The position numbers and the translations under genes were made by a program. From Enterococcus_D entomosocium (lineage in GTDB: Bacteria; Bacillota; Bacilli; Lactobacillales; Enterococcaceae): a stretch of 64,000 nt of DNA. Shown piece after piece: positions 46,607-54,950 of this stretch (positions within the stretch are counted from its first letter, which is position 1; each line of letters opens with the position of its first letter). Under the pieces are notes generated by a model. It saw only the letters and a list, made by a program, of their open reading frames with translations, had not been told where the DNA came from and ran no database searches. Location: NCBI RefSeq assembly GCF_030441895.1, contig NZ_JARJAS010000007.1, one strand, 5' to 3'.

Positions 46607-49600
46607 TCAATTAGATGGTACCGAACTTAACTCCCAGGTTAATGTCGTTTTATAACTTGCAGCATCAGGATTGGCACCCTTAGGAACCTCTAAAATCACA
46701 CTTCGACCAGCACTTTCAAAATCACCAAATCGATAAATCCATGTTCCCGTCCCTTCAGCTCCTTGAGCTTTTAAAACCGTGCGTTTAGCTCCACCAGGAA
46801 TAAGTGTGATAGGTGTCGTCTGCTGCAAGCCAGGTTCGATGCCATCTTGTACTGAAACTAATTGTTGATTCTGGAATATAAAGCTTGCCCCTGTTAACTC
46901 CGATCCTGTTTCAGCGCTATAGAATTGCTCGTTTTGACTCACAGAGAGCTCCCATCCCCCACGAGTATTTGATGGACGGCGATCGCTGACTTGAACGTAA
47001 TTTGGTCGAATCTCCTCTTCAATGAACATTCCATCAACTGATAATAATCTTTGTGGCTTAGCGTAATATCTTTTGTCTTGTGCGGAAATTGCAAAGGAGC
47101 CAAAATAAAAATTGGATGCAAAATCAATACTGAACAATCCCTGGTTTTCAGGCAGAGATGGGGGATTTTCAGGATTTACTTCTTTATCTGGAGCTAGTGG
47201 ATCTAACGGAGAAACACGATCATTTTCTTTTATATAAACGAATCTGATCCATTTGGGAGAGTCTCTTTGAATTTTTAAAGTAAGAGATTGCACATCTTCT
47301 AAGATTTCCTCATCATTTTGAATATATAAGAGTTCATATCCTTCAAAATATTCTGCAGAAAATTCTTTGTGTTGATTCACGGGAATTTCAACGGTTTCTT
47401 CTTTAAAAACAATCGTTCCTGGCTCGGCGACGTGCATCACTTTGACTTCATTTTTTGCTCTAGTAAAGTAATAAACAATTGTCTTTTCTTCATCTGAAAA
47501 TGTGTAATATCCTTTGTCGTCAATCAGCGAAGAGGAGTCTTCACTAATTCCTACAAAATCATAGCCATTAAGAAATGGTTCATCACTTTCTTTACTTTTA
47601 GGATCGATGAAAGTGGAGTCACCCAACTTGCCCGTAAAGGATTCCCCAGACAAAATATTCTCCTGTGTATCAATATCTTTGTATTCAACGTTGACCGATC
47701 CCTCTCCAACAATATATTTAAAGTAATCTACCTCTATCTGTTGTAGATTACTCTGAGCGCCTGTTGCTGCTGAAATAATAAAAGACAAAGCAGTAACATT
47801 TCCACTAGATAGCCATTCACTGACATCATGGTGCCAAACCTGACCATTATACTCAATTGACAAAATCGAATCATACTCTCCGGGATTATAGGTCATTTTA
47901 AACTCTCTAAATAAATTATTATTATTCCTTAAGATCGCCTTTGCTGCTGAACTATCGTTATTGTTACTTACATGGCTAGTCAACATTCCATCGTCTCTGG
48001 TATAGATGAATGACCCATGTGGATTGTGGGTAACCAAAGGCCAAGCACCAGTGGATCGAAACTCGTCTAAATCTGCAGTGGCAGATCCCGAATCCACACG
48101 ATTGTGATAAGTATCTAATTTAAATCCCCAAGCGTTTTGCAGTCCTGCTATGCCCATCCCTTGTCCAGACTGACCTAACGTATCAAGTTCAGATTGATGG
48201 AAGCCAAAACCTATTCCATCACCGCCATCACTTCCGCTCAAAGAACTACCCGATGCTCCTTGTCCTCCGTTTCCATTCCCAATATTGACACGGCCTTTAA
48301 ACTCAAAGGGATGGATATTACTCAATTTTTCTTTAAGTAAAATACTACCGTTTTGATTGCTCCTATCCTCGGTTAGTGTGACGATTCCAGTCTGGTCATT
48401 ATAAATTGCCGAACCGCTCAAATGAAAATGGTCCAAAAAATTGGTCCGATCCCCTTCAATAAAATCATATTCCGTAGCTGCTGCCACATACTCAAAGCGA
48501 TCAAGACGAATTTGATGGAGGTTGACTGACCCACCTGTCGCAGCAGAAATGATAAAAGATAAGTCTTCTGTGTCTATCCACTGAGAAACATCAACTCGCC
48601 ATACTCTTCCTTCATAGCTAATACTGAGTATTTTGTTGTCGACACCGGGATTGTAAACTAACGAGAAATTTCGAAAAGAGTTATTACTGGGATTTGTTGT
48701 GACTCGAGGAGGCGCTTCATTCCCTTGATAGTTTCGCAGGATGCCTGAGTTTGAGTCTGTATAAACAAATGCACCAAATGCAGAGTTTGAAGTTCCATCT
48801 ATTGACGAGGGGTCCGCTTCAGTTAGCGCTGTTGCGCTACTGTTTCTATACGTATCAATTTTAAAGCCAAAAGAAGAAGCCAATCCTGCAAGCCCCATCC
48901 CCTGACCTGTTTCACCTACAGCATCTAAGTCATCCGCATGAAAACCAAAGCCGACCCCATCGCCACCTCTACTCGAACCTAAACCCGTATTACTGAGACG
49001 TCCAGTATTAATCGAGCCAGTGACTCGCATAGGATAACCAGAGAGCATTTTTTCTTTTAGAGTTATGGCACCGGCTTGATTGGTTACTTCTTCCGTGAGT
49101 GTCACTTGACCAAAACCGTCATTCTTTGCGTTGCCAATAAAATGAAAATAGTCTTGCAGATTGTTCACATCTACGATAACTTTTCTGTTCTCGTTTAATG
49201 GTGTGCCTTCAAAAACTTCATTGAATAACTCAAGATGTTCACTGTATGCTTCATAATCAATACCCGTTTCTACACTTTCTTGTCCAGCAATTCCATCTTC
49301 ATCAGGAAAAATACCCTTGTTTTCCTCTGACTCTGTGTCCCTAGCCTCATTTGTAGGTTGCTCTTCTTCTATTTCAAGAACAAGTATTTTTTCTAATACA
49401 GATACTTGATATTTCCCTGGAACTTCGAAAAACAAAGGAATGTCAAATGTATCTTGAGGACGAACGGATTCAATTAGCCACCGACCTAATTGTGCTTCTT
49501 GTTTTATAGAAATACCCTCTGGTAATTTTTCTTCAACAATCTGTGCCTCTTCTGGCAAAGTAATAGGAACAGATAGATACTCACTGTTTGAAAAAATCTT

Positions 49601-49840
49601 TACGATTATCGGTTCTGATACTTTTCCTTTAAGATAAGTATCAGAAAAATGAAAGGTTTCATCCTTTAATTCGTCCGCTTCTGTTTGCTCCACGATAGAA
49701 GGAAATTCATTAGTTTCAGATACATCATCAAAATCAGTAAGCGTTTCTGCAAAAGCCATGTTCAATGGTACAGAGAATGATTGTGCAATCATTTTGAAAG
49801 CGATAATATAAATTACCGCTTTCCTAAATAATTTACTCAT
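46607..49840 (-). CDS. WxL surface protein with two L-type lectin-like domains
   Basis: A 1077-residue protein. Signal peptide (residues 1-31), then an acidic linker and a beta-rich region. Two similar L-type lectin-like domains (DGVGFGFHADDLDAVGETGQ and DGIGFGFHQSELDTLGQSGQ, both with GFKxDTYHN-type stretches) lie at about residues 225-455 and 460-705. MucBP-like repeats (VEYKDIDTQENILSGE) follow, and then a WxL domain with GWELSVSQ and LTWELSSVP. The protein would bind glycans and attach to the wall through WxL. It is the last gene of the second csc cluster and overlaps the DUF916 gene by 8 bp. Confidence 0.9.
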   Translation of the reverse strand: MSKLFRKAVIYIIAFKMIAQSFSVPLNMAFAETLTDFDDVSETNEFPSIVEQTEADELKDETFHFSDTYLKGKVSEPIIVKIFSNSEYLSVPITLPEEAQIVEEKLPEGISIKQEAQLGRWLIESVRPQDTFDIPLFFEVPGKYQVSVLEKILVLEIEEEQPTNEARDTESEENKGIFPDEDGIAGQESVETGIDYEAYSEHLELFNEVFEGTPLNENRKVIVDVNNLQDYFHFIGNAKNDGFGQVTLTEEVTNQAGAITLKEKMLSGYPMRVTGSINTGRLSNTGLGSSRGGDGVGFGFHADDLDAVGETGQGMGLAGLASSFGFKIDTYRNSSATALTEADPSSIDGTSNSAFGAFVYTDSNSGILRNYQGNEAPPRVTTNPSNNSFRNFSLVYNPGVDNKILSISYEGRVWRVDVSQWIDTEDLSFIISAATGGSVNLHQIRLDRFEYVAAATEYDFIEGDRTNFLDHFHLSGSAIYNDQTGIVTLTEDRSNQNGSILLKEKLSNIHPFEFKGRVNIGNGNGGQGASGSSLSGSDGGDGIGFGFHQSELDTLGQSGQGMGIAGLQNAWGFKLDTYHNRVDSGSATADLDEFRSTGAWPLVTHNPHGSFIYTRDDGMLTSHVSNNNDSSAAKAILRNNNNLFREFKMTYNPGEYDSILSIEYNGQVWHHDVSEWLSSGNVTALSFIISAATGAQSNLQQIEVDYFKYIVGEGSVNVEYKDIDTQENILSGESFTGKLGDSTFIDPKSKESDEPFLNGYDFVGISEDSSSLIDDKGYYTFSDEEKTIVYYFTRAKNEVKVMHVAEPGTIVFKEETVEIPVNQHKEFSAEYFEGYELLYIQNDEEILEDVQSLTLKIQRDSPKWIRFVYIKENDRVSPLDPLAPDKEVNPENPPSLPENQGLFSIDFASNFYFGSFAISAQDKRYYAKPQRLLSVDGMFIEEEIRPNYVQVSDRRPSNTRGGWELSVSQNEQFYSAETGSELTGASFIFQNQQLVSVQDGIEPGLQQTTPITLIPGGAKRTVLKAQGAEGTGTWIYRFGDFESAGRSVILEVPKGANPDAASYKTTLTWELSSVPSN

Positions 49841-50903
49841 CCGATCTCACACCTCCTGACTTTCTTTTAAGCTTTTTCTTATAGAGTTCGTAAACGATCA
49901 TCCCCAATAACGCAAAAAATAAAACAAGTGATCCTATCATCCACCAGTTTGTGCTTGCGTCAATCGTGACATCTGTACGGTTATAACTTCGCGCTTTTTC
50001 AGAATCAATCGTAAATTTTTGTTCCCAGGACCACGTCTCCCCTTTAGAAGTTGCTGTCAGTTTCAAAAGATAATTGCCAGCTTCAAAACGATCGCCTCCC
50101 AAAGGAATTGGAAAATGAAAGTGGGAATTAGGTGCCATCTGCATTTGCTCGTCACTTGCCTCATAAAGAATTTCTGTTTCACCTTCGCGCTGAACACTCG
50201 CTTTAATGGCTAGTCGATTCACAAAGGTTGGCGTCACATTTTGAATCGTCGCGCTAATTACATTGCGAAAGTTCAATTGATTTGGGAAAACATCTAAGAG
50301 TTCTAAATCTGGTTCTACAGAATCTCGAGTATTGCTGACCACAACTCCTATGACATAAGCAAATTCATTTTTTACTGCAACCCCCTCTTGCTCACTAACC
50401 GTTTCTTCTGTCTCTTCCTTCACTTCACTAATACGCAGCCCACCAGCTAGAAATCCATCAAAGGAAGCGTCTGGCATTTGAAGTGATAAGTTCACTGTTT
50501 TTGTTTCATTTCCACTGAGCTCGACCACATCTGGTGATTCAATCAATTCGTCAAGAGAATATAGTAATGTTGGGTCCGGTTCTTCTGCCTTTTTGCCATA
50601 CTCCACGAAACCATGCACATTGGTATAAGCAGTATGAGGGGTGATTCGCACTCGAATGGTTTCTTCACTCCCGTTATGAAGCTTTAAGGACAATTTCTCT
50701 TTTGAACCTGGTGCTAGATTCAGATCAAAGTAACTATTTGTACTGTCTACTTGGCTAGCAGGTAATTCCGGTACAACATGAAAATTCAGGCTACTTTCTT
50801 CGGCTTGGACCAATGCTGGAAACAAGAAAATCGAAAGAAGAAAAAAAACCTTATATTTAAGGAACAAATGCTGTAAATAAGTAGATATATGAGTATGGTT
50901 CAA
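49833..50903 (-). CDS. DUF916/DUF3324 WxL-interacting protein (CscA-like)
   Basis: About 356 residues. Signal/membrane segment (VFFLLSIFLFPALVQAEE), DUF916 (FHVVPELPASQVDSTNSYFDL), DUF3324 with a mainly beta structure, then a C-terminal membrane helix (MIGSLVLFFALLGMIVYEL) and basic tail. The start is uncertain. The TTG at 50903 lies eight bases after AAAGG, while the ATG at 50912 is too close to it. It probably forms a complex with the neighbouring WxL proteins. The gene order differs from the first cluster, because the large WxL gene lies downstream of this one. Confidence 0.9.
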   Translation of the reverse strand: MNHTHISTYLQHLFLKYKVFFLLSIFLFPALVQAEESSLNFHVVPELPASQVDSTNSYFDLNLAPGSKEKLSLKLHNGSEETIRVRITPHTAYTNVHGFVEYGKKAEEPDPTLLYSLDELIESPDVVELSGNETKTVNLSLQMPDASFDGFLAGGLRISEVKEETEETVSEQEGVAVKNEFAYVIGVVVSNTRDSVEPDLELLDVFPNQLNFRNVISATIQNVTPTFVNRLAIKASVQREGETEILYEASDEQMQMAPNSHFHFPIPLGGDRFEAGNYLLKLTATSKGETWSWEQKFTIDSEKARSYNRTDVTIDASTNWWMIGSLVLFFALLGMIVYELYKKKLKRKSGGVRSDE

Positions 50904-50992
50904 ATGAATCATCCTTTCTAAAAAAAACAACGCTACACATTCATGCAACGCTGTAGAGAATTTTTCATAAAGTTTTCTGGTGCCTGCTCTTA

Positions 50993-51814
50993 CTAAATAT
51001 TATTTTCTTCATCACCAACATCGCCATTAGGAGTCGTTGTCAAATCCCATAACAGTGTTGCCTTATACGTGGTCGCATCTTTAGCAGTAGAACCCGGAAC
51101 ATGCAATTTGATGGCACCATTTTCTACAACATCATTTTTAGAATCAAAATCTTCTGAGGAAAATTGATTTGTCAGTTCTTCTTGATTTCCCCAGACAACT
51201 GAAGAAACCCCGGCGCCTTGACCTTTTATCGCTCTCATCACTGAACGAGCAGCCCCGTTTGTGAGTAGTTCTAAATTATCTTCATGAGCGCTAGGTGAAT
51301 TTAAATTATTGCTTCCCTCGTACCTAATCTCAGAACCAACAAACTCTATCCAAGCACCCGTCAAAATATTGTTTTGTGTTTGTGACTCAAAATTACTTAA
51401 ACTAACTTCTAGATCCCAACCGGCATTTGTTCCTCGTAGATCATGAACCTGAGCAAAACTGACATAAGGTACTTTATTATCGTCACCCGTTGTTCCAGAT
51501 TTTTGCTGCATTTCTGCAACCATGTTATATTCTCTATCTTGATTAGATATTACTTGTGTACCGAAATTCATCGTTGCTACTTTCATGATGGATAATTCTC
51601 CAGTGGTCCCAGGAATTTCGGGTTCAATCTCCACATCTGGATTTGGTACTGGATTCACCACCTCTAACTCTCCATCCTCTTCACCCGCCGGACGAAACTC
51701 AACTTGTCCATTCGAGGTTACATCTCGAACCTCTTGTGAATAAGCTTTGGTCGCACTTCCAGCTAAAATAGTGGTAGATAATACGGCAATTGACGCTAAA
51801 CGAATAAATTTCAT
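50993..51814 (-). CDS. Small WxL-domain surface protein (CscB-like)
   Basis: A 273-residue protein. Signal peptide MKFIRLASIAVLSTTILAG ending near AYSQE, an acidic Pro-rich linker, then a WxL domain with GWDLEVSLSN and LLWDLTTTP near the end. Both motifs carry Asp-Leu after Trp, a normal WxL variant. The ATG overlaps the stop of the upstream small gene as ATGA, implying coupling. It is expected to partner the DUF916 and lectin-WxL proteins of the cluster. Confidence 0.9.
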   Translation of the reverse strand: MKFIRLASIAVLSTTILAGSATKAYSQEVRDVTSNGQVEFRPAGEEDGELEVVNPVPNPDVEIEPEIPGTTGELSIMKVATMNFGTQVISNQDREYNMVAEMQQKSGTTGDDNKVPYVSFAQVHDLRGTNAGWDLEVSLSNFESQTQNNILTGAWIEFVGSEIRYEGSNNLNSPSAHEDNLELLTNGAARSVMRAIKGQGAGVSSVVWGNQEELTNQFSSEDFDSKNDVVENGAIKLHVPGSTAKDATTYKATLLWDLTTTPNGDVGDEENNI

Positions 51815-52161
51815 ATTTCATTCCTACTTTCTTTTAATTCATATATGTTTTTCAATGCTTTCCCCCACCAACAAACGACAATGATAAGTAAACTTAATCC
51901 AATCGATTTCCACCAAGTGTTTGTGATCATATTTGTTTGTGGAAAAGTTTTTTCCAAACTTGAACTACCATCTGAAGGTGGCTTGACAACGTGAACTGGC
52001 GGCTTAGGTTCTGGCGCGCCAATGGGTTCGTATGTACCAGTGAAACTAATCATGCCTTCAGTCTTCACTTCTTGAGTTTGTGTACCATAAACAATAGTTG
52101 GAAAATGGATGAAAACTACTATGCAAAAGACCAACATTCCCTCACCTATTTTTGATTTCAT
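51811..52161 (-). CDS. Small surface protein with non-canonical FPQTN sorting-like motif (CscD-like)
   Basis: A 116-residue precursor. Signal peptide (MLVFCIVVFIHFPTIVYG), a short exported Pro/Gly-rich part, then FPQTN, a hydrophobic helix (IGLSLLIIVVCWWG) and a tail with KALKN...KESR. It occupies the place of the small LPXTG protein of csc clusters, but the motif is FPQTN instead of LPXTG. Class A sortases usually need Leu-Pro and Gly, so anchoring may be weak, use another sortase, or be absent. It is the first gene of the cluster, with GGAGGG at good spacing. Confidence 0.75.
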   Translation of the reverse strand: MKSKIGEGMLVFCIVVFIHFPTIVYGTQTQEVKTEGMISFTGTYEPIGAPEPKPPVHVVKPPSDGSSSLEKTFPQTNMITNTWWKSIGLSLLIIVVCWWGKALKNIYELKESRNEI

Positions 52162-52857
52162 TCACCACCCTCCTTTAGTGAAAATTAGCCATCAATTTAG
52201 ATGACTCATTGTATTTTTCTTTTATAAAAGCTGAATCACTTCTAAAAGATATTTTTGAAAAATAAATCTTTTAGTCTACCTTTTAAAATTAGTGATTCAA
52301 CTTTTCGAAAAAAAAAACGGTGCGTTCTGTTTGCTTCTTGCATCTAATAGATTACAAGTGGGTAAGAAAAAATCAAAATCGAAATTTTCATAGCGCCATG
52401 CATTTTTGAGAAAAATAACAATTATTTATAACCCGTATATTCATTTATTATTTCTTGCATACTAAGTCCCCCCCCAGAGAAAACAATTGTTTTTTAATAA
52501 AAAAATAGTAAAAATCATTTTTAAAATGGCACCAAATTCGCAAAAATACCGTGCAAAAAAAAAACAAAAAAAGCAGCTTTTAAAAATTTTAGGTCTTGCT
52601 TTTTTTAAGTTGTTGCTTTCCTATGTCATTCCCTTGATATAGCTAGGCTATTCATATCAATATCGGGTATTTCTTCTAGTTATTAAAAATCAGTAGATAA
52701 GAAAAAAAAATTTCTTGCTAAAATAACAGGCCATAAATAGAGGGAACTTCCATCATAAACTCATCTCTTTTTCAATATTTGCATAACACGAAGTAAATAT
52801 CGAATGGCAATTTTGTATCTTCTTTACTACTATATTTTAAGAAGAAAGGGTGATTAA
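52162..52857. promoter_or_regulatory. Upstream region of the second WxL cluster
   Basis: 700 bp, divergent between the leftward cluster and the rightward small gene. It contains the shared 62-bp element at 52352-52413 and long A/T runs, and no gene. Confidence 0.5.
52352..52413. promoter_or_regulatory. Shared 62-bp upstream element, copy B
   Basis: Identical at 46 of 62 ungapped positions to 43779-43840, in the same orientation, 191 bp upstream of the first gene of the second csc cluster. Candidate binding site for the Mga-family protein encoded at 44584-46074. Confidence 0.6.
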
Positions 52858-53127
52858 ATGAGGGTCGAAAAAGTAAAATTGACTGCTTTTATTTATAAAA
52901 TGAGCTGTCTGGAATATTCATATTCTTTGATTAAAAGCGGGTATTCCCCTATCAAATTAACCACAGAAGAAGAGAATGAAATTGAATCTATCATCAATAC
53001 TCGATTACATCGATCCTTGCTATCAGCCAATCGAAGACGATTTAAATTCAGCAAAGTGAAACTTTCAAGAAAAGGAAAATCAGCTTATCAAAAACTAAAA
53101 AAGTTTGAGTATCTGATTGATCTTTAG
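52858..53127 (+). CDS. Small basic protein of unknown function
   Basis: An 89-residue, Lys/Arg-rich, soluble protein (KLTAFIYKMSCLEYSYSLIK at the start, RRRFKFSKVKLSRKGKSAYQ near the end). No recognised motif or signal. AGAAAGGG lies at good spacing and the frame is well formed, so it is probably real. Being basic and small, nucleic-acid binding is possible but not shown. It is divergent from the second WxL cluster. Confidence 0.55.
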   Translation: MRVEKVKLTAFIYKMSCLEYSYSLIKSGYSPIKLTTEEENEIESIINTRLHRSLLSANRRRFKFSKVKLSRKGKSAYQKLKKFEYLIDL

Positions 53128-53424
53128 CAAACATTAATACATTCCTATGATTAGACGGATAAAAATGTAGCAATTAAATGGGTTTATCTAGTGTACGTCC
53201 ATTTTCCTCAACGATTGAGTGATTTTCTTACCACTATTCAAGTCATAGAAATAGAATGTTATCTATTTAATCGTGGACCAGTTAATAAAATTATCCTCTT
53301 CACTAAAAGATTAAAGAAATGTTCCTCCATGATCTATGCATTTGTATCTGAAGGCTACAGCTAGCATTGATCCCTTAGAACCTAGATTTTCTGTCTTAAA
53401 TTGAACAAATAAAAACGTGGATAC

Positions 53425-53468
53425 AAAAAAGACGCTGAAGAGTCGTTTGTCACTCCTCCAGCGTCTTT
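53425..53468 (-). terminator. Terminator of the GNAT gene
   Basis: Arms AAAGACGCTG and CAGCGTCTTT (53428-53437, 53459-53468), extended by a second paired segment, are followed on the minus strand by a T-run. The remaining part of 53128-53422 shows nothing supported. Confidence 0.75.
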
Positions 53469-53474
53469 GCATTT

Positions 53475-53903
53475 TTATAATTCCTTGATAAACCGTTTCT
53501 GTTCATGACTGCTGTGGTAGCCATGGTTTTCATAAAACTTGTGGGCAGCATGGCGTTTGACATTCGAATTTAATCGAATGCCTTGCATTCCTCGCTGTCG
53601 GGCTTCTGCTTCAATTGTCGACAGTAGTTTCCCGCCAACGCCTTGCTTTTGCACTTGATCATCCACTACCAAACCTAGGACATTAAAAAATCGCCCGGCA
53701 GAATAAACTGTTGAATATGGCTGTGCTTCAATCATTCCAACTGCTTTTCCCTCTATTTCAGCGACCAGCAAGAGATGATCCTCCTCAGCTAAAATTCTCT
53801 TTAGGCCTTCGATCAATACTTCTTCTTCGATTGGATAGCCTAGTACTTTCGACAAATGAGCTAGTTCTTTATGATCAGACAATGCAGCAGCTCTAATTCT
53901 CAT
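53475..53903 (-). CDS. GNAT-family N-acetyltransferase
   Basis: A 142-residue protein of usual GNAT length. Motif A VVDDQVQKQGVGGKLLSTIE binds acetyl-CoA, and the C-terminal part (HKFYENHGYHSSHEQKRF) is a typical GNAT end. The substrate is unknown. GGTGGGAG lies before the ATG. It is a single leftward gene with its own terminator. Confidence 0.9.
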   Translation of the reverse strand: MRIRAAALSDHKELAHLSKVLGYPIEEEVLIEGLKRILAEEDHLLLVAEIEGKAVGMIEAQPYSTVYSAGRFFNVLGLVVDDQVQKQGVGGKLLSTIEAEARQRGMQGIRLNSNVKRHAAHKFYENHGYHSSHEQKRFIKEL

Positions 53904-54085
53904 AGTATTCTCCCACCTTTTGGCTTTTTATTCGGTCTTGTTTTAGATAACTCACATTCATTTATCAACTTAGAAATAAATGACAGCTAGTTGATTTGTA
54001 CAAGTGCAATAGAAAAAAAGTATACAGACAATGTACTAGAAATCCCTTTGCTATGATCTTTTATGTTATTTAGCTAAACCAGTTT

Positions 54086-54802
54086 TTAATTTTGATCAAA
54101 TGAAATGAGTGCATATTCGTTAGGAATATACCTGATTGTCGTATATTCGAATAATTTTCCCATATCATTATAGACCGCATTTTCCAATATTCCCACACAA
54201 TTATTTTTTCCTAAAGCTAATTCTTTAAAGTCAGAATCTTTTGCAGATTCAACTTTCATTATAGACTTTGATGCAGCGATTTTAAAATCTAAGTTTTGTT
54301 TGATATGGTCGTAGATTGATCCGGCTATGATTTTCTCATTAAGACCCTTAACGATACTTTTTTTGAAATAACTCGTATCTGACATCATCGCTTTCCCATC
54401 AATGAGGCGTAATCGTTTCACAAGGTATACTCTTTCACCAACCGGAAATGAAATTTTTTTTGCTAATGAATCATCAACAGTCAACTCGTGAAATTCTTGC
54501 ACAATTGTTTTTTTTTCGACCTCAGTATCTGCGGATAGTGCCTTCAATCCTTGAAAATTTCCTACCTTGAAAGACTTCTTGTCAATCTCGATTCTTTCAA
54601 GAATAACTACCCCTCTTCCTTTCACACTATAAACCAATCCATCTTCATTAAGCAGTTGAATCGCTCTGCGAACTGTATTTCTACTAGTACCAAATCGCTC
54701 AATTAACGCCATTTCGGTCGGTAAAACCATTGTATCGTTATAGAGTCCCTCATTAATTTCATTTTTCAAAGTGTCATAAATATCCCGAAACTTATTCACC
54801 AT
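54086..54802 (-). CDS. GntR-family (HutC/UTRA) transcriptional regulator
   Basis: A 238-residue protein. The N-terminal GntR winged HTH (LPTEMALIERFGTSRNTVRRAIQLLNEDGLV) is followed by a UTRA ligand-binding domain (residues about 90-235), as in regulators of sugar-phosphate catabolism. It is divergent from the PTS EIIBC and esterase genes. Two identical 16-bp palindromes lie between them, so it is very probably their repressor, released by a sugar phosphate made by the PTS. Confidence 0.92.
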   Translation of the reverse strand: MVNKFRDIYDTLKNEINEGLYNDTMVLPTEMALIERFGTSRNTVRRAIQLLNEDGLVYSVKGRGVVILERIEIDKKSFKVGNFQGLKALSADTEVEKKTIVQEFHELTVDDSLAKKISFPVGERVYLVKRLRLIDGKAMMSDTSYFKKSIVKGLNEKIIAGSIYDHIKQNLDFKIAASKSIMKVESAKDSDFKELALGKNNCVGILENAVYNDMGKLFEYTTIRYIPNEYALISFDQN

Positions 54803-54866
54803 AGTTCCACCTCACTCTTTCAGTTAATTATAACATGATATCATTCTACCTATACAAAAAACTTAA

Positions 54867-54882
54867 ATTTGTTTAAACAAAT
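54867..54882. promoter_or_regulatory. GntR operator 1
   Basis: Perfect 16-bp palindrome ATTTGTTTAAACAAAT. Confidence 0.8.
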
Positions 54883-54890
54883 GCTTGATT

Positions 54891-54906
54891 ATTTGTTTAA
54901 ACAAAT
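54891..54906. promoter_or_regulatory. GntR operator 2
   Basis: The same 16-bp palindrome ATTTGTTTAAACAAAT, centred 24 bp from the first. Confidence 0.8.
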
Positions 54907-54916
54907 TTAAAATGAG

Positions 54917-54930
54917 CGTAACCGGTTAAA
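54917..54930. promoter_or_regulatory. cre-like catabolite-repression site
   Basis: CGTAACCGGTTAAA matches 12 of 14 positions of the cre consensus TGWAANCGNTNWCA and lies 20 bp before the PTS start codon. Confidence 0.5.
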
Positions 54931-54950
54931 AGAAATGAGGAGGTTTTATT

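Noticed and set aside
53191..53364. Rightward 57-codon open frame starting GTG
   Set aside because: No ribosome binding site and no recognisable product.
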